Source of the DNA: Diphasiastrum complanatum
Taxonomy: Eukaryota > Streptophyta > Lycopodiopsida > Lycopodiales > Lycopodiaceae
Direction: 5' to 3'
DNA length: 64,000 bases
Assembly: GCA_029204225.1 (NCBI GenBank)
Contig: CM055095.1
Location: forward strand, 73,258,753-73,322,752
Shown: piece by piece, positions 25,201-36,172 of the stretch
Layout of the letters: each line of letters begins with the position of its first letter
Position numbering within the stretch: the first letter of the stretch is position 1
Made by a program: the position numbers and the translations under genes
Notes under the pieces: generated by a model
What the model saw: the letters and a program-made list of their open reading frames with translations, nothing else
What the model was told of the DNA's origin: nothing
Databases searched by the model: none

Positions 25201-28200
25201 CAAATTGACCCACAAAAAATAGTTTAGCCTGCATGTTATTTTTCTGTGTACTTTTAAAATTTAGTAGATCCATTCTACGTAATGAACATGCATTGACACA
25301 GGTTCGTGTCAGAAAATGGAGATAAAAAACAATCTTTACAAGATAAAACAAGCTGCTTAGGAAAAATTACATTTGTATCACGGCGAGCCCAATCAGACTC
25401 TTCTTCCACTAAGCTTGATGGTAAGTCTGCTATTGAGGTCGCAATCTCTGAAGTCACTTGCTGATAACTCTGCGAACACAAAAAAACAGACTTCTTATTT
25501 CTTGTACCTCTTCCAGAATAAGCATGCATCGATTTCACAAAGCCAGCTCAGCAAATGCCTATGTAACCCTACATACTTTCAAAAAACTGGTACTTTCAAA
25601 TTCTGCATTGAGTTCTTTTCCAAGAGAAAACTGCAACATGAATTTCAAAGCCATGACAGTGCTTTGTTACCAACCTACCTGCCCTCTGTATTATGTTTTC
25701 AAACTTGTGAAGGGGATTATGTCAATGTTAACCCTGAGATAGAGCCCAAACTCCACCCAAAGTCTTAGACCATCCATTTGATTGTGCATAGCCAGACTAT
25801 ATCCCAAGTGTATGCTGTTCATCAAACTGGTAAGGACTTGGATCTTTATGCATTACATGGTGACTGGCTGGTGTTACAATAAGGTTCCGCCTTTCAAGCT
25901 CAGTAAATTACAACTTCTAGCTTAAAGGAAATCATCTACATGCGAATGTTCTATCTGATATCACTAGACTGGAAGTCTAGGGAAGAACATCACATTCTTT
26001 GAGAAATATAATCCAGTAAAGTGAGTATTAGTGCTCAACAATTATGTTCCCTATATAGACATTGAGTTTTAACAAATAAGAACCATTCTCAGGCCCTGGA
26101 GCTTATAACGAGATCAGGAAATAAGTGAATGATACCAGGCTATGAACCATGTAACAGTTCTATCGACAGAATGAGTGCACAACATTAAACAAACCCAAAT
26201 GTCTGCAAATGAGAAACTCAATTCTTCTGCTTAAATAAACCACTACTAAATGACCAATGGAAAGATATAACTAAACACATAAGATTATTCATTCCATTCA
26301 ACAACTGATACTTGAGCACAGGCAGCCATCAGAAGCAAAAGCACATAAAATATAACCTCCATAACATACTCAGTAATGGTCTAACCTCTTGAAAACTTAG
26401 AAGCTGACTCCTTGTATAACGGATTCTTTCACTTTCTGGCTTTTGCCTCCTGAGTTCCAAGTCCTGTGGACAAAGATAGTGCATAACATGTGTTACGTTC
26501 AACTCCATCTACTTCAGCATCAAAAGCAAGAGAACATTAAACATTCACATATGTTTGAAAATAGTGGAAAGTGAATTCGGTATAAGAATATGCTTCGCCA
26601 TCATATGATAAAGGAACCAGGATCTGTAAAGGAAACAGACTACACATGAGAATAATTGAACAAAGGTGAAAACCTTAATCAGAAAAAGTAAAACCGAACA
26701 AATTGATGGCCCTTCAGCAATTCACTGCAAACTTCATCATTAACATACATGAAATAAACCACAGATGTAATCTAGCAGGTTGCACTGTATGTGTACATCA
26801 CAAAGATGCATTCCAAAAAAGTGGTTGGAATTCCAAAAAATGCAGCTGTATTTGGAAAACGAGCAAGATGTTGAAGTGATTTCGTGATATGCAATCACAG
26901 CTTCAATCTTTGAAGTTGAAGTGGAACTGCTATCAGCTTCGTTGTAGTAAGTTCAAGACGGAGGAAGCAAGGAAGAGGAGGTCTCCATATTTAAGAAGAA
27001 AAAGGTAGACAAAAAGTGGAAAGCTATAATTTATAATAGTGCTCAGCTTATCCAGGCCTCATCAGAATAATACCATCTCAATTACTGATTATGAAGCATC
27101 TGAACCACTTAGACTGCAATTTTCTTTAAAAAAATTGTTCTTTTGAAAAGACTTGATGGCAAAGAAATGAATCAACAAAGGAAACAAAAAGGTACTTTAG
27201 ATCCATCAATGATCGAATTCAAACATTGAATACACAATCACACTATCTGGCAGATTGTGGAATAACCAAATAAGGTGCAGTCTCACTGATACAAACAATA
27301 TAACAAACAATCTGATTGAGAATGTGCTTCAAAACCTTTTTTGAGCAGCTTGATGATAATCTCAATCAAAGAAAGCTATAACCAGCCTTGAGCTACTAAC
27401 TTTGCCGTCGGCTGATTATAGAATCTTCCTTTTTAGGTACATATAAATTCCGTGCTGAAAAGCCGCTAAGGCCCGTGTTCACTGACTCATGGATGGAAAA
27501 GTACGAAGCAATTTATAAATTTACCAGCTAATGATGGCAATCCCTTTCATAACTGCATCAAACTGGATTCTCAAAGTTGAGACATACCCAAAACCTTCAT
27601 ATAAGTGAAGAAAAAATCTTCGTAAAAATATCATTTTTTGAAGAGGGCGGATCTAATTCCATACATTCGATACAAAGTACAATTCTTTACCTCATCCTGC
27701 ATGGCATACCACCTTCCCAATACTTTCGCTTACTTAGGTAGAGTAGGTATAATCTGCTGCTCAATGAGAGCGACCAGATCACATGGCCCCTAATACAAAA
27801 ACAGCTTTGAATGGAAACAAACAACCTAGGTTTTGATAGAGCCAATCACTCTGCTGTTGAATCTCGATGCAAGAGTAAAATGATTCGCAACAAGATCATA
27901 AAACAGTGCTATTTCACATCCGCTGCAGCGATAATCTCAATATCAAAGAAAACCACACAAGGATCCAGACCCTAATCCACGGCAAACCCTAGATGCAGAA
28001 GCTAACAAGGATCCGAACACACCTTAGAGGGCTGCCGGAGAGCAAATCCAGAGGAGGAGTTGAATCCGGAAGATCTCAAAACTGAAGAGGGGGCTTGCTG
28101 CTGCGAATCTGCCACGCCGTTGCTGCTGCCAACGGCGGTTCGGGAGAAGAGCAAGCTGCTGCGGCCTCCCCCGGGTCTGAGGCTTAGAGCCGGCTGCTGC

Positions 28201-28277
28201 TGCTGCTGGGACGATACCAGGGGCGCCAGAGCTGGTTCAGGAGGAGGCGCCGTTGTCAGAGAGGCATCGGCTGTCAT
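16331..28277 (-). CDS. eIFiso4G: eIFiso4G, plant eukaryotic translation initiation factor isoform 4G
   Basis: Scaffold subunit of the cytoplasmic cap-binding complex eIFiso4F; it links eIFiso4E to eIF4A and the ribosome. Nine exons: 28277-28023, 26463-26386, 25469-25371, 23635-23441, 22718-22615, 22379-22292, 21773-21423, 18378-18133, 17536-16331. All have AG/GT borders and keep frame, giving 873 codons. The only split codon is the Gly between exons 5 and 6. Exon 1 carries Gln/Ser/Pro-rich sequence and LSLRPGGG. Exon 2 carries the eIF4E-binding motif YTRSQLL (residues 101-107, Y-x4-L-hydrophobic). Exons 5-8 encode MIF4G (about 237-465; [13 protein letters not shown], then [20 protein letters not shown] and [17 protein letters not shown]). 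Exon 9 has a Gly/Pro/Met-rich linker and MA3 (about 690-810; [20 protein letters not shown]), ending REGISL. Length and order fit eIFiso4G, which is shorter than eIF4G. An in-frame ATG at 28394 could add 39 residues. No lesions are seen, so it is probably functional. Confidence 0.93.
19251..19291. repeat. (AG)20 microsatellite
   Basis: 41-bp array in eIFiso4G intron 8 (18379-21422). Confidence 0.97.
19806..19853. repeat. (TG)n/(CG)n alternating purine-pyrimidine tract
   Basis: A TG run, then a CGCACGCGCGCG core, then a TG run, about 45 bp. Such tracts can adopt Z-DNA. It lies in eIFiso4G intron 8, just before the Gypsy insert. Confidence 0.8.
19922..20257 (-). mobile_element. Gypsy RT thumb/RNase H fragment inside eIFiso4G intron 8
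   Basis: The open minus frame reads [20 protein letters not shown], then [51 protein letters not shown] and EYKK. This is the end of the Gypsy RT (GHANYYRRF-like) and the start of RNase H (HIDAS = first catalytic Asp). It lies in the same orientation as the host gene. It matches the pol pieces at 12150-13277 and 59762-60130 in content, and has fewer stops than either. Confidence 0.85.
26401..26421 (-). other. eIF4E-binding motif within eIFiso4G exon 2
   Basis: Codons for YTRSQLL, matching Y-x-x-x-x-L-hydrophobic, the segment that docks on eIF4E/eIFiso4E. The RIRYTR context matches the equivalent site in other plant eIFiso4G proteins. Confidence 0.85.
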
Positions 28278-28492
28278 AGCTGCACACACAAAACGGATCG
28301 ATGGATGGATCGAGCAGAAAAGAGCGAAGGGGGTTGCTTGCTCGTAGTCGCAGCAAAGCAAAGCCGAAGAGAACAAATAAGGAAGGAGAAGCAATAATAA
28401 AAAGCATGGAAGGAAAAAAGTGCTACGAAAAAAAAAAAAACACCAGCTACGAAACGCCGTTTTCTGCGTTTCGCCATGCCGTTTCGGATCAT
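28278..28492 (-). promoter_or_regulatory. eIFiso4G 5' leader with an overlapping upstream ORF
   Basis: Upstream of the start codon a 72-codon ORF (MIRNGMAKRRKRR start, Phe-rich) ends in CTATGA, so its TGA overlaps the eIFiso4G ATG as ATGA. A second upstream ATG (28394) is in frame with the main ORF. Where transcription starts is not visible, so it is unknown whether either lies in the mRNA. An 8-bp inverted repeat (CGAAACGC..GCGTTTCG) lies near 28450-28473. Confidence 0.4.
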
Positions 28493-28569
28493 GCCCTTAG
28501 GGTAAGTCAGCCATGGCTAGTTTCACTTTTGGGACCCAAAAAAATCAAAAGAAAGTGCACACACAAAGG

Positions 28570-28597
28570 AGCTATTTATTTATTTATTTATTTATTT

Positions 28598-28647
<50 letters not shown>
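28570..28647. repeat. (TTTA)n followed by (TC)n
   Basis: About seven TTTA units (28572-28599), then a 46-bp TC array (28602-28647), some 300 bp upstream of the eIFiso4G start. Confidence 0.95.
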
Positions 28648-28649
<2 letters not shown>

Positions 28650-31600
28650 CGTCATGATAGTAGTAAGCTATTGTGATGATTTAATAGAAGATGGGATGTC
28701 ACTATTAAGTGAGTTTTTGGCTTAGTATCGATAGCAGTAAGCTATCCTGACGATTTTCTAAAAGCTGAGGTGTTATTCTTAGGCAAGTTTGAGCATTAGA
28801 ATTGGTTTTATTTATTCTTTAATCTTTTTGAAATGCAATTTGTGTGTTTTTTTTTTTTAACAAGTTGAAAGCCTTGCGTGAGGTAAAGTTTCTCGTGATG
28901 TATCAATTGATTGTTTTTGTATTGGGAAGGTATTGTTTAGCCGATTATTTCTCGATCCAACTTTTAATTAGTATCAATTTCCAGTTTGAATTTGCTTTGA
29001 AAAGTTAACTCATTTTAGATTTGAAGTGACTTAGTTCATGCTCTTTGCAAAATTTGACCTCTTGAAATTCAAAATCGATTTTCGTATTGATGGCCTTTGC
29101 ATGAGCATTGAACCAAATTGATCATCCATGTTACTAACAAGTGAAAGGAGAATTTACATTTGTTTCTTTTTCTTTTAAGGGGGCGACTTGCTCTTTCAAG
29201 GAGGGGGCCTTCCCCTACATAGTGTAACAAAGTAGCTTCTTTTATATGTGATTAATGCTTTTTTTAAAGTTTTGGAATAAATGGACCTCCTTCCATACTT
29301 TTCATTTGGACAACCAATGACTAGTTGTCATATACCACATGACCTTTCAAGCACCCAATTATTGGCTATTCACATGCAAATGCTAGCATAAGCTTTAGTG
29401 CTAGGTGTTAACATCTTATTGGTTGTCCATGTGACCGCTTTTGTGGAAGGTTTGGCAAGCACATGTGAATTATGCTATTTAAGGTGGCTCCAAAACACAA
29501 AGAAATAACAAGTGCTTGGAATTATGCATAAGGTAAAGACTTGGGTGATTGATTGTTCCACGACCCTAAACGACTAGACCCAAAAGTCAAAACTACGCCA
29601 AGCAATTTGTCTCAACCTAAAACACTAATTGGGCAAGCAAGGCTTGAAAAACCCAAAACAATTGTTGATGTGGCCTTTAATAAGCATAAACACATGGTAG
29701 ATTTTCTTTTTTATTCACTTTAAATGACAAGTGTATTATGCTTCGTGGAAAAAAGCCCATAGGCTATGGAGCACTTTCTCCAAAAAGTCCATGGGATTAT
29801 TGGGCATCAAACACTTTACAAGCACAACTTCATCCCCAAATATTGAAGTGCATTTACTACCATAAAGCCCTTCCGATGGGCGTTGTGGCAAAAAGCCCTC
29901 TACAAGCAAAAGTTCATAGAAAAGTGCCTTAATCTCGATAAGCCCTTTTTGCTAGAGACCCTCCTAAAGCTATTACAAGCAAAAGTTCCTACACATAAAT
30001 TTGAGCTTACTCCCATAAAGCCCTATTTGCTAGAAAGCCTTTGAACTTTCTAGTAAAAAGCCCGTCATAAGCAAAAGTGCATTATTAAGTATAGAATTGG
30101 GGCCTCTTCTACTCCAAAAAGCTCTCTATTATGAACTATAAAAACCTCATTAGGTTTAGCCACATGCAAGAATTGATTGGTGGTGGAATAATGTTTGTTG
30201 AGGCAACATCAAAGAGAGCAATCTAGTACACATGTTAGATTTTGTAAGTAGCGATTCTAACCTCTGTCAATATGGCATAATTTTACACAATTTGTTTGAA
30301 AATTTTGTAATAGCATCAAATATATCACAATGACCAACTTGAGCAATGTGTCAAAAAGAAAATGAGGGTTTCTTTAAAGCCCTCCGCCGAGGATCAAAGA
30401 CTAGGATGCTAAAATCCATGGAACCAAAGGGAAATGGATGGTGGATGAATCACCCAACCAAACCTAGATCTTACGAATCTAGCCCCCGAGTTATGGTTCT
30501 ACCAATGCTCAATAGGAGAGAGATGTCAAACCGGCAGCATACGACTACCATTACCACAATCCACCATACACTAGTGAGTGCCCAATGGATATACTTATAC
30601 CCTCCAAGACCCATGCACCACTAGTAGTGCACTATGACACCTCACTGGACACCTCTGCAGCCTAACTGGGCCACGTCATCCAATTCCCCTATGACTCATT
30701 GATAGACCCATAATAATCCACCATCATCAATTTAGGCCTCCAACCATCAATTATGACCATATGCACGTGAGGGCCCCAAAACCCTTGTAATCATAATTAA
30801 CTTACGGGTCTAGGTAGGCCTACTGACCTCTGGTGGGATAATCAATTCTAGATAAGTCGTAGGCATGACAGTTTCATTAATGTTAAAAGTGCCTATGACC
30901 ACAATCAGTACTTGTTTTTTGCATATTGTTAATAGAAGAGAGAGAGTTGTGATGGTCTACTACACTCCTAGTATGGAAGATCTAAAATCATTATATGATA
31001 ATTGATGATTAAAGTTAAAATTTGTTGTTTCTAAAATCAATTCTATCAAGAAAGCATTTATGTGTTATTTCTTGATAGTCAGGAAGTAGTTGAATTATTA
31101 ATGTCTAATGACTCCTATTATATGCATAGTTAACTTGTATAAGTTTTCAAAAAGACTAGTCTTTCACAACAATTTTGAAGTTTATAGATCTGTCTTTCTT
31201 TCCCTTGAATTTTGGTATCCACTTCTCGTTCCTTTAGCTACTCTTTATTATCATTGTAATGTCTATAAGTAAGAATTCTCAACCTTCTCCTCATGTCAAA
31301 GCTTGTGTTTTCACTCGTGTGGAATATAGCTCCATACATTGAGACGATGAAAAAACATGCCAACCTTTGGAAACAAGTCATGTATTTTCTTGAAGTTGAG
31401 CTCATAAATATCTTAATAATTAATATTGAGCTCTCTCATTACGTCCATCCTCAAACATCTATTTTTTAAGAGTCTGTTGAACCTCTTAGTATCTTCATAA
31501 ATGTTTGGGACATCAAATTAGCCTCTCAACCTTCAATTTCCAAAAAGAATAATCTAACAAAGATTACCCCATATCAATTGTCCAATAATGAACCTAATTG

Positions 31601-31771
31601 TAAAGCCTTGCTTTTTTTCATTCTTTTTTTTATAAAATTGCTTCAAAAAATGTAGACACCAAATATATTGATGTGTTTTATCTTGTCTAAAATGCACTTG
31701 ACACTTCCCTTTCTCGAGCCTTTGACACATTGATGAAAGACACTCAATGTGTGAAACCTTATAATGATTAA
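28650..31771. other. Intergenic, no recognised gene
   Basis: AT-rich with chance ORFs only. 29740-30100 carries an irregular cluster of aaaaagccc/aaagccct and caagcaaaagt motifs. 30400-30900 is slightly richer in CC/CA and contains no domain I recognise. 31770 is the approximate edge of the CACTA remnant. Confidence 0.4.
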
Positions 31772-34440
31772 CTACCCAAATTGATCGCTATGAGCAAGGA
31801 ACTCCATGATATAAACCATGGACTCTTGCACTAGCCATCCTTCCGCCATGCTACCCTCAGGTCTTGCTCTTTGTCTTACGAAGCCTTTTAATGTTTTCAT
31901 GAATCGTTCCAAGAAAAACATCCAACGGCTATGGATAGTGTCTGTATTGTTAATATGGATCAATATTAATGAGATAACATTGTAACCACAATACCAATAG
32001 TATAGGATGGACTAAGAATAGACAATTGACGTAACTAGATAATGTACCTGCAATGGCCACCTCATTTACCAAATGCACAATGAGATGCATTTGAATGGTG
32101 AGAATGGATGTGGGAAAGTGCTTCTTGATCAAACACATTTGCCTCGATGGAGCTTTGTCTTGCCGCCTCAATGGATGCTAGTGGTATCTCCTTAGATGAA
32201 ATGTTTCTTTATAAGAAAAGTAAACAACAATAATATACGCATTACTTAGATCATCATCTTAAATCATCTCAAAAAAAAAATGTGACTCGCATTGATCGTA
32301 CCTCACCAAACCATTGATTTTGTAGATTGCGCTAACTCCTCTGTCAGAAACCCTCTCAATACCAAGGGAAGTGCAAACTACATGCGAAAAAATATTATGG
32401 TCATTGAGATACATATATGTGCAATGAGATCATGTACCAAGAGATGCTATAAAATGTAATGTTCATCAGGTGGAGGCAACGTCAAAAACATGCCAACTTG
32501 TAAAAATTTATGCTAGTCATGAGTCCACTTAGCTTGTTGTCCCTTGTGAAGGCACCCTTCAGAGTTCAAAATGAGGCTATTGCCTTCTTTACAATTGTCT
32601 CTCTTCTCTCCTCGAGAAGATCCATGGAACCTTTAGGAGGACAATTCAATTGCCTACCGTCTGCCATAAATCGGCCATCTTTTTAACTTCTTTTAAGTCA
32701 TCTCGCGCGGCTTTTTTTTATCTTTGGCACCGTTCAAGTGCTCCCAAATTGTGCTCCCTACATTCTTGAATATGTGCATCGGGTCCAAAAGATGGTTTAT
32801 CAACAATTCCCCCCAATATGGAAATTCATGAAATATTGATAACCTCTTCATACCAGGAGAGAGTCTCCCTATATCTTGATTGGATCTTCAAATTTGAAGT
32901 CAATCACTTGCCTACAATATTAAGAAACAAGCACACACATTTAATTGAGATTATTGTTAGAAGAGATCTAAAGAGAGTAAGTGTTAATAAAATAAATGAT
33001 ATTAATTGGCCCAAATATGTATTGTACCTTCATGATGTGAGGACTTTGACCAACAAGCCCATCATGCATAGGGTGATCGGTGAAAGGTATCGAGTGTGGC
33101 CCTCATAAACCATCTTTCGTAGATGTTGTGAGTAACATGCTTGCAAATACTTGCCACAAATGGGACATGCATTGTAGCCACTCGTTGAGAGCCCTACATT
33201 GACAAAATAGCCGACTCAATTGTGAGTGTAATGTTTGAGTCGAAAAAAAATTTGTGAATACACATTAGATTTAATACCATGAACCAATAGCAACAATATC
33301 CCACCAGAACATTCCCCATATCCAAGAAAGTTGTGCATTGTCCACATCAAGATCTCCTTTACCACAAAATCTCTTTGTCTGCGTGGTCTTGATATGTCAG
33401 TCACTTGAACTCCTTGCCATAGAATCTTTAGCTCATCTATCAAGGGAGCCATATGCACGTCCATATTTTTGGCCTTGTATTTTTCTAGGATAAGAAGGGC
33501 AAGCATTAGGTGCCCCTTCTTGATACTTAGCCAAGGGAAAATGTTGTAATTTACAAGGACAACTGGCCAAGTGGACCATGATGTGGAGCGCAATCCGAAT
33601 GGATTCACACCATCCATCGCCATCCCCAAATGCAAATGGCGAGGCTCATCCCTAAACTCATGCCAAGTAGCATTCACATGCTTCCATGCTAGACAATCGG
33701 CAAGGATCCTCATAGTATCGTCCGATGAACGATTGCTTGAATGTCATGTCATAAGCTCCACTATGGACTTGCACTTAAACATATGGCGCATCCTGGGTAT
33801 GATGGGAAAATGCCTTACGACTTTGGCAGGTATGGTGTCTCCTTGTAAATCTTGCATGTAACGATGTTCCCCACAATGTGGACACGTGCTTGCCTTCTCA
33901 AACTCATCTCGATATAAAATGCAATCTCTGAGACATGCATGAATACTCTTGTAATCCATGTCGACTACCGATAGCATTTTCTTGGCTTTTTGTCGAGACG
34001 CCACCATGGTGTTATTTGGAGGCAACATTTTTGTGAGCAAAACTGCGACAAGATATTCCTATGATTAGTTATAGTTTCTCACAACACATGAAATACAAAA
34101 CGAGATTTGAATATAGTACACCAAAAGACAAGCTCACCTAAACAACTCTGTGACACTCGCATCCGACCACCCGTACTTAGTTTGCAAGTTTAGAAGTAAT
34201 AATCAAGCTCGCAACTTTGACATTTGTCCGCCCTCATACAAAGGAGTGGATGCCAAGCCATGCAACATTCTTCTTTCCTCGTGAATGTGGCTTCGGGCAA
34301 GTTTCTGAAGAATGCATCCATCATGTCATCCATGTCGCTCTCATGATCATGCAATATTGTGAATGGCGTATCCTTGTGAATTGTGTCACCTTGAGACATA
34401 TCTTCGTGCAAGTCCGCATGTGCACGTAGGGAAACTGGTG
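31772..34440 (-). mobile_element. CACTA (En/Spm) transposase remnant, Tnp2 plus DUF4218
   Basis: Minus-strand blocks in family order. 34411-34190: acidic N-terminal part (SDMDDMMDAFFRNLPEATF). 34040-33744: DYKSIHACLRDCILYRDEF with zinc-binding CPHCGEHRYMQD. 33713-33216: DEPRHLHLGMAMDGVNPFGL, WPVVLVNYNIFPWLSIKKGH, APLIDELKILWQGV and MWTMHNFLGYGECSGG, the Tnp2 core. About 33190-33060: YNACPICGKYLQACYS. About 32790-32650: LLDPMHIFKNVGSTIWEHLN and DDLKEVKKMADLWQ. 32150-31772: DUF4218-type HFPTSILTIQMHLIVHLVNE, SRWMFFLERFMKTLKGFVRQ and ARPEGSMAEGWL. Frameshifts and stops separate the blocks, so it is dead. Terminal CACTA repeats were not located. Confidence 0.88.
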
Positions 34441-35079
34441 GCTCTCATGCGCTTGCACATTTGAATCTTACTGATTGCATGGCAACGTTTGGTTGAATTC
34501 TTCGATGGTCATGATTATGTGAATGCGAGTCATCATCCTACACAAAAGAACTGCAACAATGATAAAGAAGCAAGGAAAATTCTCTCTGATCATGAAGACC
34601 GCCAGAAATATACAAGATAACACTACAAGAGGAAGGGCGATTTCCAATTCTTTTTTTGAACATTTTTTTTTTTAAGATAGTTTTTAAAATGAGTCTCAAG
34701 GAGGAGCAAAAAGCTTGAGCCTCGGGTCCGAGTTTTGGCCTCAGTATAAGCCTACCAGATTTTACTTGGTTTTCAAACATTTATAGAGACGGTTAGAGAG
34801 AGACATATAGAGAGGGATATAAAGAGGGTTATAGAGAGGGTCAAGGTGACCAAGAGGCATTCCAGGACACTCTACTAACCGAGGGTAATACTGTGACTGA
34901 TGAGAAATAAAAAAGGCCCCTCGGTATAACCCATGATATGCTAGAGAGTGTAAATGGATCTCGCTTTTGGAATTTCTTACCTATCGACACATTGAATTTC
35001 ATTTTCTATTAACATTTGTTGCCATATGCACAAGTGACTAGAGAAATTTATGTATCACAAAAAAATGATGACCACAAGT

Positions 35080-35675
35080 TGTTACTCACATGCGTCGACT
35101 TCTTGTTGGATGTCAACTAGTCAATTAATAAAGTGTAATTGCATCTGCGAGCAATATGATTTATATTACAATGTATAAGAGAAGCTCCTCAAGATCCTGC
35201 TTACAAGACAAACACAATGGAAAACACACTATGGAGAAACCACCCAACCAAGTAGAAGCATCCAATCAAACTCTAGAAGCTTCACCCCCAAGCCAAAGAT
35301 TAGAAAGCATAAAAGTAGAGTGAGAGCTTGGCAGTAAATCAATCACAAATGTGAGGAGTAGGGCGAGTTTGGCCTCTTTATATAGAGCCATGAACCACTT
35401 GTGCACATAGACATGCAACGTCCCAACTCTCCTATACATAGATTCTGCCAGAATAGAGTCTCTATGCTTGGATCCTCTATTCATAGAATTGCTTAACATG
35501 CATATACGGTCCAAAACCTTGTCCATTTAGTGTGTTCTGGGCCTCACAAGGATATTAATTACTTTCGAGTCACGTCCAATATGATGTGGCATAACTAACA
35601 GCTTGTTTCCTTGGAGTACTGTGTATCCAAGACTAGGAGTATACTGAATCCTATCTACTGGTCATGGACATAACA
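35080..35675 (-). repeat. 3' LTR of a Gypsy element, about 596 bp
   Basis: The minus strand begins TGTTATGTCC immediately after a purine tract (AAGGAGGGAGGAA, 35688-35676) and ends GAGTAACA, giving TGTTA/TAACA termini. A good TATA box, CTATATAAAG, lies near 35385-35376 on the minus strand. The left boundary is inferred from the inverted ends only; no second copy of this LTR is in the window. Confidence 0.55.
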
Positions 35676-35703
35676 TTCCTCCCTCCTTAAACTATTTTTA
35701 TCC

Positions 35704-36172
35704 TTAGAAGCTAAACTTAGGAAAATTCTTTTTTATGCTATCAACTCTCTCGCACAAAACATCATCCTCAGTACGGCCTTTCCACTGAATTAAACACTCA
35801 GAGATAGAACGATTTCTTAATTGTTTGTGCAGTTGATATTCCTTGAAGATCGAGTTCATACGCCAAAGAACCAATTCTACATACAATCTTGAATGGTCCA
35901 CAATAATGAGGAGACAGTTTATAATGCTTCCATGTACATAATGTCTTAGAATTTTTGGAATCCTAAGATATACCCAATCATTAACTTTAAAATCTCCTGG
36001 AGACCTCTCAAGATTGGTATAGTGTTTAGCTCTATCCTGAGCACTACGGAAACTATCCTTAGCCATTTGCAACATATCATGCAAGAAATCATCAACCTTC
36101 TGGATCTTAACAAACTTCGTCTCAATACTGGAGATCTAGGTTGAAAACCATACATAAGCATAAAAGGACTAT
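35704..36172 (-). mobile_element. Gypsy integrase C-terminus and chromodomain
   Basis: The minus strand reads SPFMLMYGFQPRSPV (36170-36126). After a frame change comes LHDMLQMAKDSFRSAQDRAK-like sequence, then DFKVNDWVYLRIPK, SISECLIQWKGRTEDDVLCE and KKNFPKFSF, stopping at 35704. This is the integrase tail (GDWVYLR motif) plus a chromodomain (LIQWKG...W replaced by C in the last block) of a chromovirus-type Gypsy element. It sits directly before the purine tract and 3' LTR. Upstream sequence (36173 and up) no longer looks like integrase, so the element is truncated there. Confidence 0.8.

Noticed and set aside
34622-34634. CACTACAAGAGG as a CACTA terminal repeat
   Set aside because: Orientation is wrong for the left end of the minus-strand CACTA remnant, and no matching opposite end was found.
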